The notes below the pieces were generated by a model. That model ran no database searches. It was not told where the DNA came from and saw nothing but the letters and a program-made list of their open reading frames with translations. DNA of 17,620 nt from Acidaminococcus sp. (GTDB lineage: Bacteria > Bacillota > Negativicutes > Acidaminococcales > Acidaminococcaceae), in assembly GCA_019416065.1 (NCBI GenBank), contig DXYB01000040.1, positions 1 through 17,620 on the forward strand, given 5' to 3'. This document shows, one piece after another, positions 7,664-15,655 of the stretch (the first letter of the stretch is position 1; each line of letters begins with the position of its first letter). The translations under genes and the position numbers were made by a program.

Positions 7664-9043
7664 TTATTCTTTCTGATACGCTTCCAGATTTAAGGTTCCC
7701 AGCTGCCGATCCACCATGATGGCATTGGTTACGGAACCGGACACATTCAGCAGCGTCCGCATCATATCAATCAAGGGATCAATGGCAAGAATCGGACCGA
7801 TGAGACTGAAGGAAGAAGCCATGCCCACCCCGGATAACGCAACGGAAGCAGCCATGGTAGCTGTCCCAGGAATTCCTGCAATACCCAAAGAACCCAGCGT
7901 CACTACGATCACGGACATCACCAGCATGGTCGCATCCAGCGGTGTCCCCGTCAAGCGGCACACATACACAATTAACATCGCTGGAAATACACCGGCACAT
8001 CCTTGCATCCCTGCGGTGGTACCAAATCCAGCTACGAAATTGGCGGTGCTGGAGTCCACCCCCAGTTTGCCTGTCAGCGTCTCTACGGTAACGGGCAAAC
8101 AGCCAGCGCTGGAACGAGAGGTGAAGGCCAAAATAAATAGCGCGATACTTTTCCGTACATAAGGGATGGGACTTAGTCCATGCAGGGAGAGCGCCACCAT
8201 CTGGAGTACAAATTGTACGGCTAGCGCCACGTATAACGCCACAATAAATGTTCCCACATTCAAGATGCTGGACAGGCCTTTTTGGGCAATGGTATTGGCC
8301 AAAAGGGCGACTACGGCCCAGGGCATATAGTCCAAAATCAAAAGCGTCATGTTCATCATGGCTTTATGAGCCCCATTGATGAACGTATGCAAAAGAGTTT
8401 CCTGTTCCTTGGCATCTGCTTTCATCCACCAAATAGCACGCCCTAAAAGGGCTCCAAAGATCACCATACCGATGACATTGTTACTGACCATGGAGCCTAC
8501 CAGATTCCCAGGAATCAGCGCCCGCAACGTGGAAGCCACACTCATGACCGTTTTTGCCTTGGCTGTAGCCGTCCCCGCATTTCCAATTTCTCCCACGTGG
8601 AACAACATGCCAAACCCTAAGCCTATACAAGCGGCAATGGCGGTCATGCAGAGCGTTATGAGAAGCGTCCGGCGAACCAGGCGATTCATGCTCTTTCCTT
8701 CTTCCATATTGACCACTACATGGGCGATGGAAATGATCACCAGCGGGATCACAATCATTTTGATCAGGTCAATATAGCCATTCCCAAATAATTGCAACCA
8801 GTTGGTGGTTTCTTTGACAAAGGTTACTTTCATGGGGTCATTGGGAAACCCTGCCATACATTGCATGCCTAGTCCCAGAAGCGCCCCTGCCACCATACCG
8901 ATGACCACCACAAGGGAAAAGTCCATTTGTCTTTTGTGATAGAGAATATGAATACCATAAAAAATAATTGCCAGAATCACGAGAAACAGGACAGTTTTCC
9001 AATCGCTGATCATTAAAAAAGAGGTGAAAAACTGACTTTGCAT
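7664..9043 (-). CDS. tcyP: TcyP-like L-cystine / cation symporter (DAACS family)
   Basis: An inner-membrane secondary transporter of the dicarboxylate/amino acid:cation symporter family, closest in feel to the L-cystine carrier TcyP (about 460 residues; 459 here). The ATG at 9043 has AGGGTG seven bases upstream; the GTG at 9061 would overlap that site, so I prefer 9043. Family features: many hydrophobic segments across the whole length, the serine-rich re-entrant loop SRSSAG (309-314), GIPGTAT (390-396), and the DMMRTLLNVSGS segment near 426-437 that forms part of the substrate and cation site. TcyP-like N-terminal blocks (WLQLFGNGYIDLIKMIVIPLV) are clear. Cystine is the best guess, but another amino or dicarboxylic acid is possible. 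It leads a likely operon with the exported esterase and fbp; no functional link is obvious. Confidence 0.85.
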   Translation of the reverse strand: MQSQFFTSFLMISDWKTVLFLVILAIIFYGIHILYHKRQMDFSLVVVIGMVAGALLGLGMQCMAGFPNDPMKVTFVKETTNWLQLFGNGYIDLIKMIVIPLVIISIAHVVVNMEEGKSMNRLVRRTLLITLCMTAIAACIGLGFGMLFHVGEIGNAGTATAKAKTVMSVASTLRALIPGNLVGSMVSNNVIGMVIFGALLGRAIWWMKADAKEQETLLHTFINGAHKAMMNMTLLILDYMPWAVVALLANTIAQKGLSSILNVGTFIVALYVALAVQFVLQMVALSLHGLSPIPYVRKSIALFILAFTSRSSAGCLPVTVETLTGKLGVDSSTANFVAGFGTTAGMQGCAGVFPAMLIVYVCRLTGTPLDATMLVMSVIVVTLGSLGIAGIPGTATMAASVALSGVGMASSFSLIGPILAIDPLIDMMRTLLNVSGSVTNAIMVDRQLGTLNLEAYQKE

Positions 9044-9074
9044 AAAAATCACCCTTTCCACATTTCTTTACCGT

Positions 9075-9083
9075 ATTATACCA
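9075..9083 (-). promoter_or_regulatory. Extended -10 promoter of the TcyP-esterase-fbp unit
   Basis: TGGTATAAT (complement of 9075-9083), the same extended -10 as at dfx, with no good -35. It starts transcription about 25 bases before the ATG. No clear terminator separates it from the upstream alanyl-tRNA editing gene, so read-through is possible. Confidence 0.55.
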
Positions 9084-9141
9084 TAAAATTTTAAGATGCT
9101 TATTTTGCCTTATTCCGCTTGCTTGCTAAAAGCCATTTATT

Positions 9142-10353
9142 TTATTGCGGACTGTCCATTGCCTGGACAATCTGCTGCTTTAGCAGAGCTGCCCGCTCTT
9201 TCCAGTCAGCACCGGCGGTGCCGCCGCCCTGGGCGTTTTCCCTGCGTCCGCCGCCCCGCCCTCGGTAAAGGGCCGCCGCTAGCTGGCAGTATAGTTTACA
9301 GTCGCCTTCTGCGCCTTCCGTCAGGGCAAACTGGTACATGATCTTATTTCCATCCTTGGTCAGCACTCCAGCCAGAATGTTAGGGGTATGGCTTAAGAGT
9401 TTCATAGCACTTTTCCCGTCCTGGACGGAGGCCTCCAGTGTCAAGAGTACGACTTTTGTGCCGTTACCCGCTTGGGGAGATTCGGTTACGACTTTGGGCA
9501 GTTCTGCTTCCAGAAATTCTATAGTCTTATTGCGGACCGTTTCTTTAAGCTGCGTAATTTCTTGGTGCAGCTTTTCTACGGCGGTTAGTACATCGTCTAC
9601 TTTCACGCTTAAGAAATTGCTGGTTTGTTCCAGCAGCGCATTCCGCTTATGCATGGCAATCGTGGCTCTTTTTCCGCATAGGAATTCAACCCGACTGCCA
9701 CCTTTATGACGCACAAATCGAAGAATTTGTATGGAACCTACCATGCCGGTGAAAGGTGGATGGGTACCACAACAGGTGCAAATATCCCCATTTTGAATAT
9801 CCACCAGGCGGATGGTCCCCCGTAGTTTATCGTTTTGTTTTCGCAACGGATACTTTCCTAGTTCGCTATCCTGAACAAAATGTACCCGGATTGGCTCATT
9901 GGCCCAGATGCACGCATTGGCTGATAACTCCGCTTTTTTGGCAGTTTCTTCATCAATTTCCTGATCCAAGTCAATGAACACACTGTCTTCATTCATATGA
10001 AAACCCACGTTGTTAGCGCCGCAGGTTTTCCAAAATGCATAGGAAAGAATGTGTTCTCCACAGTGCTGCTGCATCCGGTCAAGGCGCACGTCCCAGTTTA
10101 GCGTAACGGTCACAGACGTCCCTACTGGAAGAGGCTTTTTAGTATAATGCAGGACTTGGGTTCCGTCGTCAGCCGCATAATAGACCGGGATATCGTTGAT
10201 CATGCCTTGGTCCGACAGCTGGCCACCCCCTTCCGGGAAAATTACGGTTTTATCCAGTATGATCTCATAATGATCGTCTTTTTGCTGACAGCTGGTTACA
10301 CTAGCAGTACACGTTCGCAGCATGGAATCTTTTTCATAGAGCTTCTCCGTCAT
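9142..10353 (-). CDS. AlaX-type alanyl-tRNA editing protein with DHHA1 domain
   Basis: A free-standing homologue of the AlaRS editing half, expected to remove Ser or Gly wrongly attached to tRNA-Ala in the cytosol. The 403 residues hold an N-terminal beta-barrel part (FPEGGGQLSDQG at 39-50), then the editing core with zinc ligands H97-C-G-E-H101 and C194-x3-H198 (CCGTH in place of the usual CGGTH). A short coiled-coil linker (about 240-285) follows, then a C-terminal DHHA1-like domain ending in the Gly-rich GRGGGRRENAQGGG at 365-378. There is no aminoacylation domain, so it is not AlaRS itself. The ATG is preceded by AAGGGGG. It has its own promoter and is insulated from nrdD by a strong terminator. 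Confidence 0.93.
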   Translation of the reverse strand: MTEKLYEKDSMLRTCTASVTSCQQKDDHYEIILDKTVIFPEGGGQLSDQGMINDIPVYYAADDGTQVLHYTKKPLPVGTSVTVTLNWDVRLDRMQQHCGEHILSYAFWKTCGANNVGFHMNEDSVFIDLDQEIDEETAKKAELSANACIWANEPIRVHFVQDSELGKYPLRKQNDKLRGTIRLVDIQNGDICTCCGTHPPFTGMVGSIQILRFVRHKGGSRVEFLCGKRATIAMHKRNALLEQTSNFLSVKVDDVLTAVEKLHQEITQLKETVRNKTIEFLEAELPKVVTESPQAGNGTKVVLLTLEASVQDGKSAMKLLSHTPNILAGVLTKDGNKIMYQFALTEGAEGDCKLYCQLAAALYRGRGGGRRENAQGGGTAGADWKERAALLKQQIVQAMDSPQ

Positions 10354-10396
10354 GGCAATGCCCCCTTAAGAAAATTTACATCATCGTATGGTTCCT

Positions 10397-10425
10397 ATTA
10401 TAAGGCTCTTGAAGGCCCCACGCAA
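10397..10425 (-). promoter_or_regulatory. Promoter of the alanyl-tRNA editing gene
   Basis: TTGCGT (complement of 10420-10425), a 17-base spacer and a perfect TATAAT (complement of 10397-10402), 44 bases before the ATG. Confidence 0.7.
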
Positions 10426-10441
10426 TCATTTAGGGGCTCTG

Positions 10442-10484
10442 AAGCAGAAAAAAACAGCGTCCGCAAACGCTGTTTTTTCTGCTT
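10442..10484. terminator. Terminator after nrdD
   Basis: A long inverted repeat (arms around AGCAGAAAAAACAGCGT and its complement, six-base loop) with T runs on both strands. It lies 24 bases past the nrdD stop codon and can act in either direction. Confidence 0.9.
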
Positions 10485-10507
10485 ATTGATGGGAAAACGC
10501 TCCCCTT

Positions 10508-12904
10508 TTATAAACCTTGCTGCTGGATAAAGGCACGGATAGACCCGTAGCCTTCAATTTTACTGCTTCCATCGCCATTTTTTACCACAAGGGTCGGTGC
10601 ACTCTGTACCTGGTATTTTTCTGCCATTTCCGGATGTTCTTCAGCGAAGATTTCCGTGAAATCCTGTCCATGCTTGTGCAGTTCCTTGACGGCCATTTTG
10701 CAGTTGGGGCAGGTATGGGTGGCAAAAAGTAACCAGGAATTTTCCTGTGTTTCTACCGGGGACGCCACATCTGCTTTAATAAATTCCTGTCGCTTCGTTT
10801 TTTCAACGGCAATGGGCCCCGTGTGCTCCAAATGGGAATGGGTCAGATCATACATCTTACGATCTTTAAATTCCTGCACCTTGCCATCGTTCCAGTTCTG
10901 CACAGGCCGGTAGTAGCCAGTAATACGGCTGTAGACTTCGGTCTTTTTACCGCAAATGGGGCAAGTAAAATGTTCGCCTGTAATATAGCCATCATCGGCA
11001 CACACACTGTAGGTCGGGGACAGGGTGAAGTACGGCAGACGATAGTTTTCCGCCACTTTTTTCACAAGGCCTGCCGCGCTCTTCCAATCCGGCAATTTCT
11101 CACCCAGAAAGGCGTGGAAAACCGTACCAGAGGTGTACAGGGTCTGTAGATCATCTTCCATATCCAGTGCCGTAAACAGGTCTTCTGTATAGCCAACCGG
11201 CAGATGGGACGAGTTGGTATAATACGGCGTGCCATGTTCATTGGCCGTAATAATATCCGGATAGGTGGCCTTGTCGTGCTTAGCCAGACGATAAGTAGTG
11301 GACTCAGCCGGGGTAGCTTCCAGGTTGTACAAATCCCCATATTCTTCCTGGTACCCTTTCAGCCGCTCCCTCATATGCAGGAGCACTTCCCGGGTAAAGT
11401 CCAAGGTTTCCTGGTGGGTCAGGTCTTTGCGCAGCCAATTGGCGTTCAGCCCCACTTCATTCATACCAATGAGCCCAATGGTGCTGAAATGGTTTTTGAA
11501 GGTGCCCAGATACCTCTTGGTGTACGGATAGAGTCCGGCATCCAGGAGTTTGGTGATAACTGTTCTTTTGATTTTGAGGCTGCGGGCTGCAATATCCATC
11601 ATATGATCCAGCCGTTGATAAAAATCGGCTTTATCGGTGGCCAGATAAGCAATCCGAGGCATGTTGATGGTTACAACCCCTACGCTGCCCGTGGATTCCC
11701 CGCTGCCAAAATAGCCGCCGGATTTTTTCCGCAGTTCCCGCAGATCCAGACGCAGACGGCAGCACATGCTGCGCACATCGCTGGGTTTCATGTCGGAGTT
11801 GATATAGTTGGAAAAATAGGGAGTCCCGTATTTGGCAGTCATTTCAAACAAGAGACGGTTATTTTCCGTATCGCTCCAGTCAAAATCCCGGGTAATGGAA
11901 TAGGTGGGAATAGGGTACTGGAAGCCCCGTCCATTGGCATCGCCTTCAATCATGTTTTCGATAAAGGCTTTGTTCACCATATCCATTTCTTTTTTGCAGT
12001 CCCCATAGGTGAAGTCACATTCCTTGCCCCCTACGATGGCAGGCACGTTTTTAAGATCCTCCGGTACGGTCCAATCCAGGGTGATATTGGAAAACGGTGC
12101 CTGGGTGCCCCAGCGGCTGGGTGTATTCACGCCGTAAATAAAGGACTGGACGCACTGTTTGACTTCTTTGTAGGACAAATTATCCTTTTTCACAAAGGGC
12201 GCCAGATAGGTATCAAAGGACGAAAAGGCCTGGGCTCCCGCCCATTCATTTTGCATAATACCCAAAAAATTCACCATCTGGTTGCACAAAGTGGACAGGT
12301 GGCTCGCCGGGGATGAGGTAATCTTCCCAGGGATGCCGCCAAGGCCTTCCTGAATCAGCTGTTTAAGGCTCCAACCGGCGCAGTAGCCAGTAAGCATGCT
12401 CAGGTCATGAATGTGCAGTGCGGCACTTTTATGGGCGTCAGAGATTTCCTTGTCGTAAATGTTGTTCAACCAGTAGTTGGCGGTAATGGCCCCGCTATTG
12501 CTCAGAATGAGACCGCCTACGGAATAGGTAACGGTAGAATTTTCCTTTACCCGCCAGTCATTGACCTTCAGGTAATTATTTACCAGTTCTTCGTAGTTTA
12601 AAAGGGCGGTGCCCACATTGCGAACCTGTTCGTGCTGCTTGCGGTACAGGATATAGGCCTTAGCCACATCCGCATACCCGGCATCGGACAGGATTTTTTC
12701 TACGCTGTCCTGGATGTCTTCCACGCTGATCCGGTCATCTTTGATCTTCGTTTCAAAATCGGCGGTCACCTGTAAGGCCAGCATATTGATAATACTGGGG
12801 TGTGAATTTTTCTGTAGTGCTTGAAATGCTTTGGTGATTGCGGCACTGATTTTTTTTACGTCAAAATCAACGACCTTTCCATTCCTTTTAACCACCGAAT
12901 ACAT
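10508..12904 (-). CDS. nrdD: Anaerobic (class III) ribonucleoside-triphosphate reductase with fused C-terminal redoxin
   Basis: Makes deoxynucleotides for DNA synthesis without oxygen, using a glycyl radical installed by NrdG. I start at the ATG at 12904 (798 residues), which has GAGGGAG eight bases upstream; the GTG at 12913 directly abuts that site. An N-terminal ATP-cone (about 1-92, MYSVVKRNGKVVDFD) is the allosteric site. The catalytic barrel has C175 (LTGYCAGWSL) and a C381-C382 pair (SMCCRLRLD) where the thiyl cysteine is expected. The glycyl radical is probably G663 (SRITGYYRP), preceded by a zinc-type cluster C635, C648, C651. Unusually, after the core ends near 705 there is a thioredoxin-fold domain of about 75 residues: TC732PNC735 and a cis-proline P770 (SAPTLVV). 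This suggests a built-in electron donor and redoxin-dependent rather than formate-dependent chemistry. Confidence 0.95.
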   Translation of the reverse strand: MYSVVKRNGKVVDFDVKKISAAITKAFQALQKNSHPSIINMLALQVTADFETKIKDDRISVEDIQDSVEKILSDAGYADVAKAYILYRKQHEQVRNVGTALLNYEELVNNYLKVNDWRVKENSTVTYSVGGLILSNSGAITANYWLNNIYDKEISDAHKSAALHIHDLSMLTGYCAGWSLKQLIQEGLGGIPGKITSSPASHLSTLCNQMVNFLGIMQNEWAGAQAFSSFDTYLAPFVKKDNLSYKEVKQCVQSFIYGVNTPSRWGTQAPFSNITLDWTVPEDLKNVPAIVGGKECDFTYGDCKKEMDMVNKAFIENMIEGDANGRGFQYPIPTYSITRDFDWSDTENNRLLFEMTAKYGTPYFSNYINSDMKPSDVRSMCCRLRLDLRELRKKSGGYFGSGESTGSVGVVTINMPRIAYLATDKADFYQRLDHMMDIAARSLKIKRTVITKLLDAGLYPYTKRYLGTFKNHFSTIGLIGMNEVGLNANWLRKDLTHQETLDFTREVLLHMRERLKGYQEEYGDLYNLEATPAESTTYRLAKHDKATYPDIITANEHGTPYYTNSSHLPVGYTEDLFTALDMEDDLQTLYTSGTVFHAFLGEKLPDWKSAAGLVKKVAENYRLPYFTLSPTYSVCADDGYITGEHFTCPICGKKTEVYSRITGYYRPVQNWNDGKVQEFKDRKMYDLTHSHLEHTGPIAVEKTKRQEFIKADVASPVETQENSWLLFATHTCPNCKMAVKELHKHGQDFTEIFAEEHPEMAEKYQVQSAPTLVVKNGDGSSKIEGYGSIRAFIQQQGL

Positions 12905-12961
12905 GGCTGCCACTCCCTCTTTCTCTTCTTATACTATGCGTTTTTGTTTTGTCGCTCCTCT

Positions 12962-12990
12962 ATTGTAGGTGGTTTAGAAGAAAAAGTCAA
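12962..12990 (-). promoter_or_regulatory. Promoter of nrdD
   Basis: TTGACT (complement of 12985-12990), a 17-base spacer and TACAAT (complement of 12962-12967), giving nrdD a start of its own downstream of nrdG. The leader is about 50 bases. Confidence 0.75.
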
Positions 12991-13032
12991 CATATAGATG
13001 TTCATACAACGTTGCATACAACATATGGTGTT
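12989..13032. promoter_or_regulatory. Repeat cluster beside the nrdD -35 box, possible operator
   Basis: In 44 bases there is AACATATAGATGTT (12989-13002, inverted repeat with 5-base arms), two direct copies of CATACAAC (13003-13010 and 13015-13022), a perfect CAACGTTG palindrome (13007-13014) at the exact centre, and AACATATGGTGTT (13020-13032, arms AACA/TGTT). The outer elements are about 30.5 bases apart, roughly three helical turns. One end touches the -35 box, the other overlaps the nrdG stop. The NrdR box consensus is matched only partly, so the regulator is unknown. Confidence 0.4.
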
Positions 13033-13741
13033 ATACGCCTCGCAGGCTTACCCGCTCTGCCACTGGTTCCAGCAGAATTGCATATTTTTCTAACACAATT
13101 TTGTCAGGGGAAGTAAATCCCCCAAAAGGTACTGTTTCCGTATCTTTAAAAGCCTGGAGATAAAAGGCCGGGATTTTTCGGTGATAGGTTTGTACCAGCG
13201 GCAAGAGAAACTCACGGATCCTGGCAAAATTTTGCTCGGTGTGCAGTTCATTTACAACCGTTGTACGAAGTTCAAAACTTGCGGCTTGCGTAAGCAATAG
13301 CACAAGACTCCGGGCAATATCCGAAAAATCCACAGGGAGATTGCCCGCAATCATGGGATAGTCTTCGGGGGATGTTTTTAAATCCATGGCCACATAGTCC
13401 ACCAAGTGTTCGGCTAACACCGCACCAAGGACATCCGGATAGCACCCGTTGGTATCTAATTTGAGCAGCAATTGCCGCTTTTTTAAATCCCGCAAAAACG
13501 GCAATAGATCCGGCTGCATACAGGGCTCCCCACCAGAAATCACCACACCATCCAAAATATTTTGCCGTTTATCCAGATAGGCTGTGATCTCTTTTTCGTC
13601 AACCCGGGGAAATGTCCCCGTCACCAGTTCGCTATTGTGGCAATAGGGACAGCGCAAATTGCACCCTCCTGTAAATAGTGTGCAAGCCACTTTGTCCGGA
13701 TAATCTACCAAAGACAGCTTTTGCCATCCTGCAATCCACAT
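13031..13741 (-). CDS. nrdG: Anaerobic ribonucleotide reductase activating protein (radical SAM)
   Basis: Uses S-adenosylmethionine and a 4Fe-4S cluster to make the glycyl radical on NrdD. The 236 residues fit the longer NrdG type found with redoxin-dependent NrdD enzymes, rather than the about 155-residue E. coli type. The cluster motif is C27-x3-C31-x2-C34 (GGCNLRCPYCH), and the SAM-binding GGEP is at 70-73. The start is well set: ATG with AAAGGAGA seven bases upstream. It lies 33 bases after the second ABC exporter gene, so it is probably on that transcript, and 126 bases before nrdD, which also has its own promoter. The order nrdG then nrdD is the reverse of E. coli. Confidence 0.95.
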   Translation of the reverse strand: MWIAGWQKLSLVDYPDKVACTLFTGGCNLRCPYCHNSELVTGTFPRVDEKEITAYLDKRQNILDGVVISGGEPCMQPDLLPFLRDLKKRQLLLKLDTNGCYPDVLGAVLAEHLVDYVAMDLKTSPEDYPMIAGNLPVDFSDIARSLVLLLTQAASFELRTTVVNELHTEQNFARIREFLLPLVQTYHRKIPAFYLQAFKDTETVPFGGFTSPDKIVLEKYAILLEPVAERVSLRGV

Positions 13742-13774
13742 GGTTTTATCTCCTTTACGTCACGTTTAAAAGCC

Positions 13775-15655
13775 CTATTCCAGCTCGAAAGCCCCGGTGT
13801 ACAACTGATAATACGTTCCTGCTTTTTGGAGCAGCTCTTGGTGGCTCCCCTGTTCTATAATTCGTCCTTGGTCTAACACCAGGATCTGATCAGCCCCCCG
13901 TACAGTGGAAAGCCGGTGGGCAATGATAAAGACCGTTCGTCCTTCCATAAGGCGGTGCATCCCATCTTGCACAATCTGTTCGGTACGAGTATCAATGGAG
14001 CTGGTGGCTTCATCCAAAATCATGACAGGAGGATCGGCCACTGCTGCCCGGGCGATGGCCAGCAGCTGGCATTGTCCCTGGCTAAGGCTGGCACCGGCGC
14101 CATACAGAATCGTATCATAGCCTTTGGGTAAATGCCCAATAAAGTCATGGGCACCAGCGAGTTTAGCCGCCGCAATACACTCCGCATCCGTGGCATCCAA
14201 TCGTCCATAGCGGATATTCTCCATGACAGAAGCCGTAAACAGCACGGTGTCCTGCAAGACCATTCCTAACGATTTACGCAGGGCGCTTTTTTGGATCTGC
14301 TGCAGAGGGATGCCATCATAGGTAATGGTGCCGCCTGCGATTTCATAAAAGCGGTTCAGCATATTGGTGATGGTGGTTTTTCCGGCACCGGTCGCACCTA
14401 CCAAGGCAATTTTTTGTCCCGGTAGTGCTGTGAGGGAAATCCGGTGCAGCACGGGTTTATCGGTCACATAGGAAAAATCGACATTTTGAAACATGACTTC
14501 CCCTCGCAATGGGCGTAGCTCCTCTGCCCCTGTCGTACTTTTTATCTTCCACGCCCATGTTTTGCGACCGGTACCTGTTTGGGATGCCACCGGTACCAGC
14601 GTGACGGTTCCCTCATCAATTTCTGTCGGCTGATCCCATAAGGAGAAGATACGCCCCGCCCCGGCCATGGCCATAACCACAGCATTAATCTGGGGGGAAA
14701 TCTGCTGGATACTGGTAGCAAATTGCCGGCTCATGCCCAGAAAGGGAATCATCACCGCTAAGGAAAAAGGCAAGCCAGAAAGAGAAAGGTTAGGAATTTT
14801 CCATTCCAAAAAAACACCGCCAGCTGCGGCCACTACAATGTAAATCAAATAGCTGACGTTATTTAAAATGGGCATCAAGGTATTAGAGTATTGGTTTGCC
14901 TGATAGAGGGCGGTATACAGTGCTTCATTCACTGCATCAAAGGACGCCCGGGCCTTTTCCTCGTGGTTAAAAACCTTAATCACCTTGCTGCCATTAATGG
15001 TTTCTTCCATTACGCCTTCTGTGGCGGCCAGGGTTTCTTGCGCCTGCATGAAATAACGAGCACTGCGGCTTCCGATTTTCCGGGTGATTTCTATAGAAAG
15101 CAAACTGCCTCCCATCACCACCAAACTCATCCACACCGAAAAATACACCATGATACCAAATAGCGCCACCAAAGACACAACCGTTACGCACAGCTGGGGA
15201 AATGCCTGGCTGATAAATTGCCGCAACGCCTCCACGTCATTGGTGTAGGTACTCATAATATCGCCCCGCTGGTGCGAATCAAAGTACTGCATAGGGAGCT
15301 TTTGCATGTGGGAAAACATTTTTTCCCGAAACTTTGCTATGCAGCCCTGGGTGAAAATGGCCAATAGCTGGTTGTAGGCAATATTGGACAAGAGGGCTAC
15401 CCCATAAAACCCCGCAAGCACCCACACATAGTGAAAAATAGCAGGTTTAATTTCTACCCAGGAAAGATGTGTGGTCCATGCATTTTCTAAAAGCGCTACC
15501 ACCCGCTGCATAAAAATCGCGGGAAGCGCCATAATGCCCGCATTGAGTACGATCAATACAATAATAGCAGGCAATAATTTTGGATAAAATTGCCAAAGGG
15601 TAATGGTAAGCCGTTTGGCAATCGACCAGCTCCATACTTTTTTTGAGGGCTTCAT
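13775..15655 (-). CDS. ABC exporter half-transporter B (catalytic-site subunit)
   Basis: An inner-membrane half-transporter: about six membrane helices in residues 15-330, then an ATPase domain. It has a good Walker A (GATGAGKTT, 420-428), Q-loop Q468, Walker B ending D548-E549 with the catalytic Glu, and switch H580 (FIIAHRLS). Its own signature is altered to LSQGQ (524-528) instead of LSGGQ. Together with the partner gene this gives a classic heterodimer with one working site. An extra segment of about 35 residues (350-385) lies between the membrane and ATPase parts. Its ATG overlaps the partner's stop by four bases (ATGA), implying translational coupling. The family exports lipids, drugs or peptides; no substrate can be read from the sequence. 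nrdG follows after 33 bases. Confidence 0.93.
   Translation of the reverse strand: MKPSKKVWSWSIAKRLTITLWQFYPKLLPAIIVLIVLNAGIMALPAIFMQRVVALLENAWTTHLSWVEIKPAIFHYVWVLAGFYGVALLSNIAYNQLLAIFTQGCIAKFREKMFSHMQKLPMQYFDSHQRGDIMSTYTNDVEALRQFISQAFPQLCVTVVSLVALFGIMVYFSVWMSLVVMGGSLLSIEITRKIGSRSARYFMQAQETLAATEGVMEETINGSKVIKVFNHEEKARASFDAVNEALYTALYQANQYSNTLMPILNNVSYLIYIVVAAAGGVFLEWKIPNLSLSGLPFSLAVMIPFLGMSRQFATSIQQISPQINAVVMAMAGAGRIFSLWDQPTEIDEGTVTLVPVASQTGTGRKTWAWKIKSTTGAEELRPLRGEVMFQNVDFSYVTDKPVLHRISLTALPGQKIALVGATGAGKTTITNMLNRFYEIAGGTITYDGIPLQQIQKSALRKSLGMVLQDTVLFTASVMENIRYGRLDATDAECIAAAKLAGAHDFIGHLPKGYDTILYGAGASLSQGQCQLLAIARAAVADPPVMILDEATSSIDTRTEQIVQDGMHRLMEGRTVFIIAHRLSTVRGADQILVLDQGRIIEQGSHQELLQKAGTYYQLYTGAFELE

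Noticed and set aside
11204..12316. 370-residue plus-strand open frame opposite nrdD
   Set aside because: nrdD is unmistakable on the other strand, and this frame shows no domain or start signal.
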